Shown here one piece after another: positions 16,937 through 25,092 of a stretch of 64,000 nucleotides of DNA. Position 1 is the stretch's first letter; each line of letters begins with the position of its first letter. Source of the DNA: Shewanella woodyi ATCC 51908. Lineage in GTDB: Bacteria > Pseudomonadota > Gammaproteobacteria > Enterobacterales > Shewanellaceae. Both the position numbers and the translations under genes were made by a program. Where the stretch lies: the NCBI RefSeq assembly GCF_000019525.1, contig NC_010506.1, positions 3,658,001 through 3,722,000 on the forward strand. The letters run 5' to 3'. Below the pieces are notes generated by a model. The model did no database searches. It saw nothing but the letters and a program-made list of their open reading frames with translations, and was not told the origin of the DNA.

Positions 16937-18622
16937 CTAGCCCTTAGCAAAGCGCTCTACAATACTATCAGCGACCCGAAAGGCATTCGCATAAATGGTA
17001 AAAGTAGGTGTTACCGAGCCACCATTTGGCATAAAGCTGCCATCTGTCACATAGAGATTATCGCAATCATGTACCCGACAGTTTCTGTCTAGCACCGAGG
17101 TTGTAGGGTCGTCACCAAAACGGCATCCCCCCGCGACTAAATTAGAGGTTGGCTGAGTAAACACATTGCCCCATGCTTCGTGCGCCCCCATGGCTTTCAT
17201 CACCTCGATCCCGCGATCAACCAAGTATTGCGCTACCCTCTCATCATGGGGATGAAAACCTGCCCGCACCTTAGCCACACTCTGGCCCCACCTGTCCTTT
17301 TCATCGGGATCTAGGCTCACATAGCACTCATCATTGGTCAGCCAATCGCAAAAAACCTCAAACTTAAAGTCTTTAGATTGAGTAAAATGTGACTTTATCC
17401 TCTGTTTAAGTGGTGTGCCCCACAACAGGTTTTCTCCCTGCCATTTGAGGCTTGACACCTCGGAGGTAGGAGACGGTGGATCGAACACAAAATCCAGTGT
17501 GCCCCCTTTAATCGGCTTATCAGATACACTTTCATCATCAATCTCGTACCAGTCTTGCAAAGCACGATTGAAAAATGGCCCTCGTGTTTTAAGCTGTTTC
17601 GCTTCAAAGGATTTTAACTTATCAAGCTCGAACACACCGTGGCCTGTGCCACCGGCACAGCAATGTAGATTCTTGCCCACTTGGCCGTGATTATTCCCAA
17701 TACCATCAGGGTGCTTCTTCCCTCGACTACTTAACAACAAGCGTGAACTTTCGATGGCGTAGCAAGCCACCACAAAAATGTTTGCAGTCACTCGAACACT
17801 CTTATCATTGTCAGTAAGGTCAAAGTAATCCACCGAGTTGACCTTACCTGAGTCATCGGTATTGAGCCTGTATACCTTAGCCTGAGTGACTATTTCACAG
17901 TTTCCAGTTTTAGTCGCTGTATCTAACAAGGCAGCTCGCGAACTCGCCTTGGCCCCAGAATGACAACCATAGCTACCGCAATACCCTGAATACTCGCAGC
18001 TAAGCCGACCATTAAAGGGCTGAGACAGAATGCCACGCGCCATTGGGAGAGGGTGTAACTTTAAGCCTTTACAAGCGCTATCGAATCGTTGTGCAACCGG
18101 ATGTTCAGCCGTTGGGGGAAAGGGGAAGTCCTTACTCGAGCGAGGCTCTAAATGTGGATGTTCAACCACTTTGCCCGATACGCCAACAAGCTGCTCTACT
18201 TTTGTGTAATAGGGCTCCAGTTCATCGTAACTGATTGGCCAGTCAACGGTATTTGCTCCCTCAATATTGCCATATTCAGAAACTAACCTAAAATCTTGAG
18301 GTTTAAGACGGTGAAAATACGCACTCATAAAGTTAGAGGCGCCGCCGACAATATTCCCTCCCCAAAACTGTGACGTGGTATCTGATGACCAGCTCCCATC
18401 ACCATTAGGCTCCTCAAGGGTATGTCGCTCATCCTTAAACTGAGAACGAAATACACTATGGCGACCTAGCTGCTCATCCTTGAAGAAATCTGTCTCTTTA
18501 AACCACCTGCCCTTTTCGAGTACACCAACCTTGTACCCAGCTTTCGCAAGCTCATAAGCAATGGGACCTGCGCCCGCACCGCTACCAATAATACAGATAT
18601 CAAACTTTCTACTCTGCTTCAT
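16937..18622 (-). CDS. GMC-family FAD oxidoreductase (gluconate/sorbitol dehydrogenase-like catalytic subunit)
   Basis: A 561-aa flavoprotein. It has an N-terminal FAD motif (ICIIGSGAGAGPIAYELAKAGYKVGVLEKG), a mid-chain Cys-rich stretch (CEYSGYCGSYGCHSGAKASS) and the C-terminal GMC signature (NLYVTDGSFMPNGGSVTPTFTIYANAFRVAD). It has no signal peptide. The neighbouring subunit carries a Tat-like leader, so export as a complex is likely, as in bacterial gluconate 2-dehydrogenases. It is the last gene of a leftward three-gene operon, 18 bases after the subunit 3 gene. Substrate is unknown (sugar acid, polyol or alcohol). It is convergent with luxI. Confidence 0.88.
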   Translation of the reverse strand: MKQSRKFDICIIGSGAGAGPIAYELAKAGYKVGVLEKGRWFKETDFFKDEQLGRHSVFRSQFKDERHTLEEPNGDGSWSSDTTSQFWGGNIVGGASNFMSAYFHRLKPQDFRLVSEYGNIEGANTVDWPISYDELEPYYTKVEQLVGVSGKVVEHPHLEPRSSKDFPFPPTAEHPVAQRFDSACKGLKLHPLPMARGILSQPFNGRLSCEYSGYCGSYGCHSGAKASSRAALLDTATKTGNCEIVTQAKVYRLNTDDSGKVNSVDYFDLTDNDKSVRVTANIFVVACYAIESSRLLLSSRGKKHPDGIGNNHGQVGKNLHCCAGGTGHGVFELDKLKSFEAKQLKTRGPFFNRALQDWYEIDDESVSDKPIKGGTLDFVFDPPSPTSEVSSLKWQGENLLWGTPLKQRIKSHFTQSKDFKFEVFCDWLTNDECYVSLDPDEKDRWGQSVAKVRAGFHPHDERVAQYLVDRGIEVMKAMGAHEAWGNVFTQPTSNLVAGGCRFGDDPTTSVLDRNCRVHDCDNLYVTDGSFMPNGGSVTPTFTIYANAFRVADSIVERFAKG

Positions 18623-18640
18623 ATAATCTCACCAGTATTA

Positions 18641-19276
18641 TCAATTAAAGTCTAGGTAGGTTTTTCCCTTCACAGGCCGAGGGAAGCCAGGCTGGTGCTC
18701 CAACCACTGCCAACCTATCCCATCGGGATTACCCCCATAAATAGGATCTAACGTGAGAGATTCAAGCAAGTAATAGAGCAGCAGAGAAAGCCAGTTCTCC
18801 CCAGCCCGACTCTTAGCTATCTGTTTAAGCACTGTATCTTGCTCTTTAGTACTGAGCTTAATAAAGCTCGCGCCATGGGTGGATTTGGCTAACTCCTCTA
18901 GCCAGCCTACTCCCTGTAAAATGAACTCTTTATCACCATCAGCTTGGTTTTCAGGATCTTCCAATGCCCATCTCAGGTATTGAAAGCTGTTTAATTGCTC
19001 TGATGAAGGACCATCTCCGTCATCGGGAAATAGCTGCAATTGCACCGCTTTAACAACTGTAACCGCCAGAGGAGTGAATTCAGTACCCCCTCCCACTCTC
19101 GACTCACTCTCCTGTGCTTGTAAGATGGTGGGTTTAGCGCCTATCAGCCCAAGTAAAACAGCAGCGGCGCCAGTTTGTCTTAAAAAGGCCCGCCGGTTAA
19201 GTCCCGACTCATAAGCAGTAACAAAAGTGGGTTTATTTGAGCCTCTTTCCAACTTAGCTTTGGCCGTTTTTAACAT
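18641..19276 (-). CDS. Gluconate 2-dehydrogenase subunit 3-like protein with Tat-type leader
   Basis: A 211-aa protein whose N-terminus has RRAFLRQTGAAAVLLGLIGA, a twin-arginine-type signal. The body (FTPLAVTVVKAVQLQLFPDDGDGPS, then YYLLESLTLDPIYGGNPDGIGWQWLEHQPGFPRP) matches gluconate 2-dehydrogenase subunit 3, the small subunit that accompanies a GMC catalytic subunit. It overlaps the upstream thioredoxin-like gene by 7 bases. No cytochrome c subunit is found nearby, so the electron acceptor is unclear. Confidence 0.88.
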   Translation of the reverse strand: MLKTAKAKLERGSNKPTFVTAYESGLNRRAFLRQTGAAAVLLGLIGAKPTILQAQESESRVGGGTEFTPLAVTVVKAVQLQLFPDDGDGPSSEQLNSFQYLRWALEDPENQADGDKEFILQGVGWLEELAKSTHGASFIKLSTKEQDTVLKQIAKSRAGENWLSLLLYYLLESLTLDPIYGGNPDGIGWQWLEHQPGFPRPVKGKTYLDFN

Positions 19277-19860
19277 GCCGTCTCCTTATGACTTCCCTGT
19301 GTATGCTCCTGACAAGTGACCCCAAACGTCCTGTGATCACGTGCTGGCTTGATGGTATTCCACAAATCAAGATTGGCCGCTAAGGTGTGGGCGATCCCAT
19401 CAATCTGTTTAATCACGCCATTAATATCAATTAAAAAGCCTGTTGGTGTACCGATCACACCATATCGGCGCGTGATATCTGCGTCGAAGTCAAAGGCAAT
19501 AGCATAGTTTGGATTAAATCGTGCTTTAAATTGCTCTATCTCACCTAATGTGTCACTCCAACTAGTATTGATAGCCAGTAACTCAACCTGCTCACCAAGT
19601 TCAGACTGGATCTCAACCAGCTTAGGCACCTTTTTCATACAGTGGCCACACCAAGTATTCCAAAAAATCAGATAAACAGACTTCTCACCTCTAAAATCAC
19701 TGAGGTTAAACTGGCTACCATCAATACGAGATAGGGAGAAATCTGGTGCTAACGTCTCCACAGTTAAAGGCTCTGCATTCACCGTCAACAAGCCAGAGAT
19801 GGTCATCATGCCAATCAAGATTAACCCTTGAATATGCAGTTGTTGGACTCTTTTTAGCAT
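19270..19860 (-). CDS. TlpA-like redoxin (CGHC) heading the GMC operon
   Basis: The ATG at 19860 follows AAGGGG by seven bases and starts a signal peptide (LHIQGLILIGMMTISGLLTVNAE); a GTG at 19878 is the alternative. The thioredoxin fold has FWNTWCGHCMKKVPKL, a CGHC centre, and the TPTGFLIDINGVI cis-proline strand. The C-terminal tail carries two more cysteines (VTCQEHTQGSHKETAC). Its 3' end overlaps the subunit 3 gene. It probably keeps thiols of the GMC complex in the right redox state; that is inference from operon position. Confidence 0.83.
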   Translation of the reverse strand: MLKRVQQLHIQGLILIGMMTISGLLTVNAEPLTVETLAPDFSLSRIDGSQFNLSDFRGEKSVYLIFWNTWCGHCMKKVPKLVEIQSELGEQVELLAINTSWSDTLGEIEQFKARFNPNYAIAFDFDADITRRYGVIGTPTGFLIDINGVIKQIDGIAHTLAANLDLWNTIKPARDHRTFGVTCQEHTQGSHKETAC

Positions 19861-20005
19861 AAAAATCCCCTTGTTCACTCAACCCTAAAGCCGTTAATCT
19901 GATGGCTCGACTCAACTCTTAATTTAGCAGACCGACCTCGTCACTAAAAACATTCATCTGAAATCCATTTCTCACCTTAAACTTGATTTAGAACAAGTTT
20001 TATCC

Positions 20006-20203
20006 CTACTTTCTATATTTCTGCCCTATCTTTAATGATTTTAAAGGCCAAAGAAAATATCGATATCCCCATAAAACTAACAGTAATAATCCATACCTTT
20101 GACTGTTTTTCATGGAACTAAAATCGGTTAACCTAATCCAATTAACTGTAAGCACAAACGTTAAAACATTAATAGCAATCAGTAAAAATTTTGGCTCTAA
20201 CAC
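20006..20203 (-). CDS. Possible small two-helix membrane protein
   Basis: A frame open from 20257 to 20006. Starting at a GTG at 20203 it gives about 65 aa: LLIAINVLTFVLTVNWIRL, a polar loop (DFSSMKNSQRYG), LLLLVLWGYRYFLWPL, and a basic tail. This is a believable small inner-membrane protein. Against it, no ribosome site is visible. Any start further upstream would run into the rightward gene that begins at 20205. No function can be proposed. Confidence 0.35.
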   Translation of the reverse strand: MLEPKFLLIAINVLTFVLTVNWIRLTDFSSMKNSQRYGLLLLVLWGYRYFLWPLKSLKIGQKYRK

Positions 20204-20204
20204 T

Positions 20205-20566
20205 ATGGTAAAAAAGCTCGGACTCACTTTTTGTTTCATCATCATATTAAGTGCCATCGCTTACCACTTTTTAACGCCCAAGATCACCTTAAGTAATGAC
20301 TCCGCAAAAAGCTATGCAGCGCTTAATTTTACCCTACCTAGCAGTCAAATAAGCTTCTCTCCTATCCCCTCCCAGAGCCGTCAGTCGATCTACTTTTCAC
20401 CGCAAAAAAATCGGGACTTATCACCTACCAGCTTGTCTCAAATAAAGGCGGTATCGTGGCGCAAGGGCAACTTAACTACCAGGCATCAGATAAGCTAAGC
20501 TCAGAGCTCGGCAACACCTTAACTTTTACTATAGGTAAAGATTACAGAGTCAGTTTTCAGCAGTAA
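20205..20566 (+). pseudogene. Small exported protein split by a frameshift at an A7 run
   Basis: The ATG at 20205 opens a signal-anchor (LGLTFCFIIILSAIAYHFLTP) and a short beta-rich chain. At 20404-20410 there is a run of seven A. Before it the sensible protein is in one frame (...QSIYFSPQK). After it the sensible protein continues in the -1 frame (SGLITYQLVSNKGGIVAQG... RVSFQQ) to a stop at 20564-20566. Without the shift the first frame ends at 20498 with an unconvincing tail. The run forms an A-AAA-AAT slippery heptamer, so programmed slippage is possible, but a one-base indel or sequencing error is simpler. Function unknown. Confidence 0.55.
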
Positions 20567-20584
20567 TAACAAGCAAGTAACAAA

Positions 20585-20611
20585 AAGGCTGATACCATAA
20601 GTATCAGCCTT
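20585..20611. terminator. Hairpin downstream of the scs operon
   Basis: A perfect 11-bp stem, AAGGCTGATAC with GTATCAGCCTT, around a 5-base loop. Leftward it is followed by TTTTTGTT, so it best serves the scs transcript. It may also end the rightward small gene. Confidence 0.65.
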
Positions 20612-20643
20612 CAACCGTCAGTTTTACTCTATTAACGCATCAC

Positions 20644-21177
20644 CTAATTCAACAGCATTCGCCACCACATGCCGGGCAAACTGGTGAAACCTGTGGTGTA
20701 ATGAATTAACTCTCCATCTTTAAACACCATCAAGGTTGGCGTGAGCTGCACTGACCAATCCCGTGCGATCTCATTATTATTGTCATTAATAGTCTCAAAC
20801 TCATAGCCTTTATGGGATAAGTATTGGGACATTTTATCATCGGAACCAGAGTTCATTGCGATGCTTACCACAGGGTAGATGTTTGCCATGGTATCAACCG
20901 CTGGACTGACAAAGTTACATACTGGGCACCAAGTTCCCCAGAAATACACAAGCACCGCCTGATCTTGACTCATCGCCTTGATATCAATATCACTGCCAGT
21001 GAGGCTCACTCCCTTGATATCAGGCAAGTTATCCCTAGGGATATCTCTCCCACGCCAGATATCCATCACTGCCGTGATAACAATCGCAAAGAGGATAAAC
21101 AGGGCCAGTTGCTTACCCCATCCCCAAAGCTTTGACAGCAAGCCCACCCCAGCCGTATTCAATTTCTCTAGCTTCAT
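20644..21177 (-). CDS. scsD: ScsD-like membrane-anchored thioredoxin (CPVC)
   Basis: A 177-aa protein with one N-terminal membrane helix (LALFILFAIVITAVMDIW) and a periplasmic thioredoxin domain: VLVYFWGTWCPVCNFVSPAVD with a CPVC centre, and cis-proline strand LTPTLMVFKDGEL. Size and order (scsA-B-C-D) match the suppressor-of-copper-sensitivity operon of enterics. It is likely an electron acceptor of the DsbD-like ScsB. It starts one base after the scsC stop and is the last gene of the operon. Confidence 0.85.
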   Translation of the reverse strand: MKLEKLNTAGVGLLSKLWGWGKQLALFILFAIVITAVMDIWRGRDIPRDNLPDIKGVSLTGSDIDIKAMSQDQAVLVYFWGTWCPVCNFVSPAVDTMANIYPVVSIAMNSGSDDKMSQYLSHKGYEFETINDNNNEIARDWSVQLTPTLMVFKDGELIHYTTGFTSLPGMWWRMLLN

Positions 21178-21178
21178 A

Positions 21179-21970
21179 TTACTCCTGTGCCTCTATCGCC
21201 TCTTCAAGTTGCTCTTTAAGCACCTCATAAGTGACCAAGCCTGGTATCACTTTATCCCCAAAAATCATCGCAGGAGTGCCTCTAAGGCCAAGGGCCATCA
21301 TCAAGTTAACATTATCTTTCACCTGCTGATTAACGGTTTTATCTGTATTATTCAGCCATATCTCAGTGCCGGTTAGCTTGGCGACTTTAGCGATTGATTC
21401 AGAATCAAGCTTACGTGGGCTAGACATCAATACCTCTTTTAACTTTAGGTATTTGCTAGGCTCATTAAGCCAAACCGTTTGCGCTAAAGCGACAGCCTCT
21501 TCAGATGCTTCTCCCTGCAGTGGGACCATCTTGATAATGATCTTTAATTGAGGAAATTCCTTAACTAGCTTATCCAGTGATGGCTCCAATTTTTTACAGT
21601 AAGGGCAGTTAAAATCGGTAAAGTAAACCATAGTAATTTCAGGATCTGACGCACCTTTCCAGGGATCTGTTTTGGTCTCAAACAGGGCCTGTTTGTGACT
21701 GTTCAAGGCGCTCTGCCTGGCGGCATCAGCCCCCTGCTGCTCACGGGTTTGCAGTGCAATAATCGCCTCTTTTAACAGCTCAGGATCATTGATTAAGGCA
21801 TCTTTAATAATTGCTTTGACATCCGCTTGCTGCTGCGCAGTTAAGCTCTCAAGCTCAGCGTGAGCTAAGTTTACCCAAGAGATCTGAACTAGACTAATCA
21901 GCAACGCAGTTGCGATAGCTGATATCATTTTTATCTTATATTTACTCACTGTTTTATTTGAAAATAACAT
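21179..21970 (-). CDS. scsC: ScsC-like DsbA/DsbG-family periplasmic thiol oxidoreductase
   Basis: The ATG at 21970 follows AGGAA by about nine bases and gives a good signal peptide; an in-frame start at 22012 is less likely. The chain has an N-terminal helical oligomerisation stretch (LTAQQQADVKAIIKDALINDPELLKEAIIALQTREQQ), then the DsbA fold with YFTDFNCPYCKKLEPSLDKL (CPYC), and the GTPAMIFGDKVIPG cis-proline loop. ScsC proteins act as copper-linked disulfide isomerases kept reduced by ScsB. Gene order supports this. Confidence 0.87.
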   Translation of the reverse strand: MLFSNKTVSKYKIKMISAIATALLISLVQISWVNLAHAELESLTAQQQADVKAIIKDALINDPELLKEAIIALQTREQQGADAARQSALNSHKQALFETKTDPWKGASDPEITMVYFTDFNCPYCKKLEPSLDKLVKEFPQLKIIIKMVPLQGEASEEAVALAQTVWLNEPSKYLKLKEVLMSSPRKLDSESIAKVAKLTGTEIWLNNTDKTVNQQVKDNVNLMMALGLRGTPAMIFGDKVIPGLVTYEVLKEQLEEAIEAQE

Positions 21971-22110
21971 CTTAATATTTCCTAATCTGGTGGCCTCAAT
22001 TACCACAAACATTAATCAAGGCCAAAATATTTTCTTTGATGGCACCAAGCATCAAACTCAATAAACATGTGAGAGCACTACCGATAAAGCACACTCACAC
22101 CCAATAATCA

Positions 22111-24177
22111 CTATGTGCCAGACGCTCTTTCGATAGCAGCTACGACCTCTTTAGCAGATAAGATAACGGGCAGCTCTATCCCCTTAGGAGCCTTGGGGCC
22201 ATACACCACGTTAAAGGGTACTCCAAAACGATTGTGACTCTGTAAGTAGTCAGTAATTTCAGCAGAAGGCGTAGTCCAGTCACCTTTCATGGTCACAATG
22301 TTATCTTGCTTGAGTAAGCTATAGACAGGGTCTTGCAGCACCACACCAACCTTATTAGCCTTACAGGTGATGCACCAGTCGGCCGTAACGTCAACAAAAA
22401 CCGTTTTCCCCTCTGCAACCTGCTTGGCAATTAACTCTTCATTTAGCGCTGTCCAGTGAAGATCGGTTGGCAAAGGCCTTGCCCAGTTTTCAGAGGTCAT
22501 AAACGCAGCAACCACAACGAGTATCAACCCAATGCTAAAAGTTGCAATCAGCGCTGGTAAGCCATATTTTTTTGCCATGATAAACATAAAGATAAAGATC
22601 AGAGCAGCGCCAAGACCCCATAGGTAAGTAGCAGAGATAAAACTGGTTAACAGACTAATTAACCACAAACTTGTGATTAACAGCATTCCAGAGAAGAGCA
22701 GTTTAACAATATTCATCCAGCGGCCAGGCTTGGGAAAATACCTTGCTACCTGAGGGAATGCTGCAACAAGAAGCCAAGGCAACGCCATTCCCAAGGCAAG
22801 TGCAGTGAAAATAACCACTAACCCAGCAACTGGAGCTCCAAATGCGAATGCCACAGCAGTTCCTAAGAAAGGAGCGCTACATGGAGTTGCAAGCAAGGTA
22901 GCAAACATCCCCTGCAGGAAATGACCACGGTTATCATTACCGCCTGTTGTGGCAAGCTTAGTTTGAAAACTTGACGGTAGATTAATCTCAAATGCTCCAA
23001 GCATGTTCAGTGCAAATATTGAGGTCACCAGCGCCATAAAGCCGATAAACCAAGGATTTTGGAACTGCACGCCCCAGCCTATTGCCTGCCCGGTGAATTT
23101 AAGCACTAAAATGAAGCCTGCCAATAACCAAAATGACACTAATATCCCTAAAGCAGAAGCGAGAAACTGTTGACGGATCTGTCTGCGTTCAAGGTTAGGA
23201 GTGGCAACAATAGCGCTGAGTTTCATGCCTAAGACAGGTAAAACACAAGGCATTACATTCAAAATAAGGCCACCAAGCAGGGCAAACAACATCATAGTCC
23301 AAATGGAGCTGGAGCTCCCCACTATGAGTGTTTCCACTACTGGCGCAGAATACTCAAGTGCACGTTGAGCATCCACTACAGTAATATTAAGTGCTTTGCC
23401 TAACAGCTCTGGCTCACCTAGCCAGCTCTCGCCATTGAATGTTGCCACCCATTGTTGACTTCCATTATCACCTTCAACTCGGTTTAGGCTACCAAGCTTA
23501 AACACAGTGTCAGGTTCGCCATCAATCATTATCTCAGGTCGTTGCCACTGAGAGTCCTTTAACACTATCTGTAATTGCGATTTAGCACTGTCCCAACCAA
23601 GATCAATGAAAGAAGCTGACTCATCTTCATCGAGTTTCACTGGCACTTTAGAGACTGCCTTGTTGTAGGCAAACATGGCTTCGGGATCAGACTTTAACGT
23701 GTCAAAATTGAAATCTAATTCAATCTGATAATCGGTTAGCACACAGATAGTTGTACAAGAAGACAGCCTAACTTTACCGTTAAGATGAGTATCAGCATTA
23801 ACATCATCTAAGGTAAGAAACAGAGGAAAAACCACATCCCCCTTGTAGCCTAAGGTTTGTAAACCCAGTAGTGAAAACTGCTCAGGAACGGGCCATGACC
23901 AATCAACATGGTTCAAATTACTAGAATCATCCCACTTTATGCTTGGTGCGATCCCCCCCTCTCCTGGACTGCGCCAGTAAGTTTTCCAATCATCCTCAAG
24001 TTTAACCTCAAGCACTGCAGGTAAGGTTTTTGAGACAGGATCGAACTCCCCCGTCAGCATAAATCGAATCTTTACTGGTGGATGGTTAGGGTTTTCTATC
24101 CAACCTGTGCTCTGAGCAAACACTGAGGAGGATAGTAAAAGTAACCAGAAACCAAATATCATTTTTAAATATTTCAA
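22111..24177 (-). CDS. scsB: ScsB/DsbD-like membrane electron transporter
   Basis: Carries reducing power across the inner membrane to periplasmic thioredoxins. It has a signal peptide, a periplasmic N-terminal domain (about 280 aa, with CTTICVLTDYQ), eight membrane helices with the redox cysteines in NVMPCVLPVLGMKLS and ATPCSAPFLGTA, and a C-terminal thioredoxin domain with ADWCITCKANK. A frame extends to an ATG at 24234. I prefer a TTG at 24177 (GGAG six bases upstream), which yields the compact signal peptide KYLKMIFGFWLLLLSSSVFA; an ATG at 24162 is also possible. About 690 aa, as expected for ScsB. Confidence 0.87.
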   Translation of the reverse strand: MKYLKMIFGFWLLLLSSSVFAQSTGWIENPNHPPVKIRFMLTGEFDPVSKTLPAVLEVKLEDDWKTYWRSPGEGGIAPSIKWDDSSNLNHVDWSWPVPEQFSLLGLQTLGYKGDVVFPLFLTLDDVNADTHLNGKVRLSSCTTICVLTDYQIELDFNFDTLKSDPEAMFAYNKAVSKVPVKLDEDESASFIDLGWDSAKSQLQIVLKDSQWQRPEIMIDGEPDTVFKLGSLNRVEGDNGSQQWVATFNGESWLGEPELLGKALNITVVDAQRALEYSAPVVETLIVGSSSSIWTMMLFALLGGLILNVMPCVLPVLGMKLSAIVATPNLERRQIRQQFLASALGILVSFWLLAGFILVLKFTGQAIGWGVQFQNPWFIGFMALVTSIFALNMLGAFEINLPSSFQTKLATTGGNDNRGHFLQGMFATLLATPCSAPFLGTAVAFAFGAPVAGLVVIFTALALGMALPWLLVAAFPQVARYFPKPGRWMNIVKLLFSGMLLITSLWLISLLTSFISATYLWGLGAALIFIFMFIMAKKYGLPALIATFSIGLILVVVAAFMTSENWARPLPTDLHWTALNEELIAKQVAEGKTVFVDVTADWCITCKANKVGVVLQDPVYSLLKQDNIVTMKGDWTTPSAEITDYLQSHNRFGVPFNVVYGPKAPKGIELPVILSAKEVVAAIERASGT

Positions 24178-24339
24178 CGCCTTCTCCGATATCCATTCTG
24201 TAACGAGAACACAGAACAGACTCAATATATTCACGAATCTCAGTAGATAATAAATGAATAATTAATAGAGTTACCTCATTTATCGAATAAACAATAAATA
24301 AGAGATCATAAAGTTATAATTAATGAGAAAAGTCCGTGT

Positions 24340-24732
24340 TTATTCCTGAAAACGGCAGAGCTGTAGATGTATCCGCCGAGGCTTTCCTTGTGGACGTAAT
24401 ACTGGAAAGAGATGAGCATCTCTAGGTAAGACACAAATTAAGGCTAATACAAATAGAAGTGCAAGTGAGACAACTGGACTTTCAGTATCGCAGCACAAAC
24501 GCATCGACTTTTCTGATAGCTCACAAGTTTTAAACTCAAAATGGCTCAGATCTGAGCCTACCTCTGAGGTGCTACCCGACAAGAAGACTTCCGAATTAAC
24601 AGGCGCATTATGATGTCCATGATTGATCAAACGCTCAATTACGCCACTGTTTTGAGTTAAACAAAACAGTGTCAGCACAGTAAACACAATGACTGACCAA
24701 CTTCTTGCTTTTCCTGATTGTTTGGCAAACAT
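24340..24732 (-). CDS. scsA: ScsA-like small membrane protein
   Basis: A 130-aa protein with one N-terminal hydrophobic segment (WSVIVFTVLTLFCLTQNSG), a short His/Cys-containing periplasmic part (NHGHHN; CELSEKSMRLCCDTE), a second membrane helix (VVSLALLFVLALICVLP) and a conserved-looking tail, RIHLQLCRFQE. Position at the head of scsBCD and this tail point to ScsA, whose function is poorly known. It lies about 160 bases upstream of scsB, so scsA and scsBCD may also be transcribed separately. Confidence 0.65.
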   Translation of the reverse strand: MFAKQSGKARSWSVIVFTVLTLFCLTQNSGVIERLINHGHHNAPVNSEVFLSGSTSEVGSDLSHFEFKTCELSEKSMRLCCDTESPVVSLALLFVLALICVLPRDAHLFPVLRPQGKPRRIHLQLCRFQE

Positions 24733-25092
24733 CTTAGTTAAAAAGCCCCTAATGGCTAGATATAAATCGCATTTTAACGACTCTCGAGAGCATAAACACT
24801 GAGAGCGATAGTGATAAGACCGAGTAACGCAGAAAATAGTTCACTAAAAACAATTTATTTTCTCAAACGCTAGCCTCCCCAGAAGAGCAAACAGGGATTG
24901 CACATTTTTCGCTCTTGCCCTAGGTTAAAGAGTGTAAATAAAACAATAACACTATAAATTGAAGTGGTTTGGGTAGATACGCCAACAACACACCTTACAT
25001 AGCCAGATCTCACTCTGTAACAGTAAAGGTGCTAGACAATCGTACTGTTCACCCCCTCCCACTTACAAACCGAACGCAACGCTGGAGCAGGT
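24733..25092. other. Divergent promoter region, scs operon / CDGSH-GltS gene
   Basis: 360 bases carrying promoters for both directions. CTCTT and AAGAG half-sites 11 bases apart (24912-24932) form a weak dyad. I could not assign a CueR, CopR or other metal-regulator site with confidence. Confidence 0.4.

Noticed and set aside
24912..24932. CueR-type copper operator before scsA
   Set aside because: The dyad arms are only five bases and do not match the CueR ACCTTCC/GGAAGGT-like pattern.
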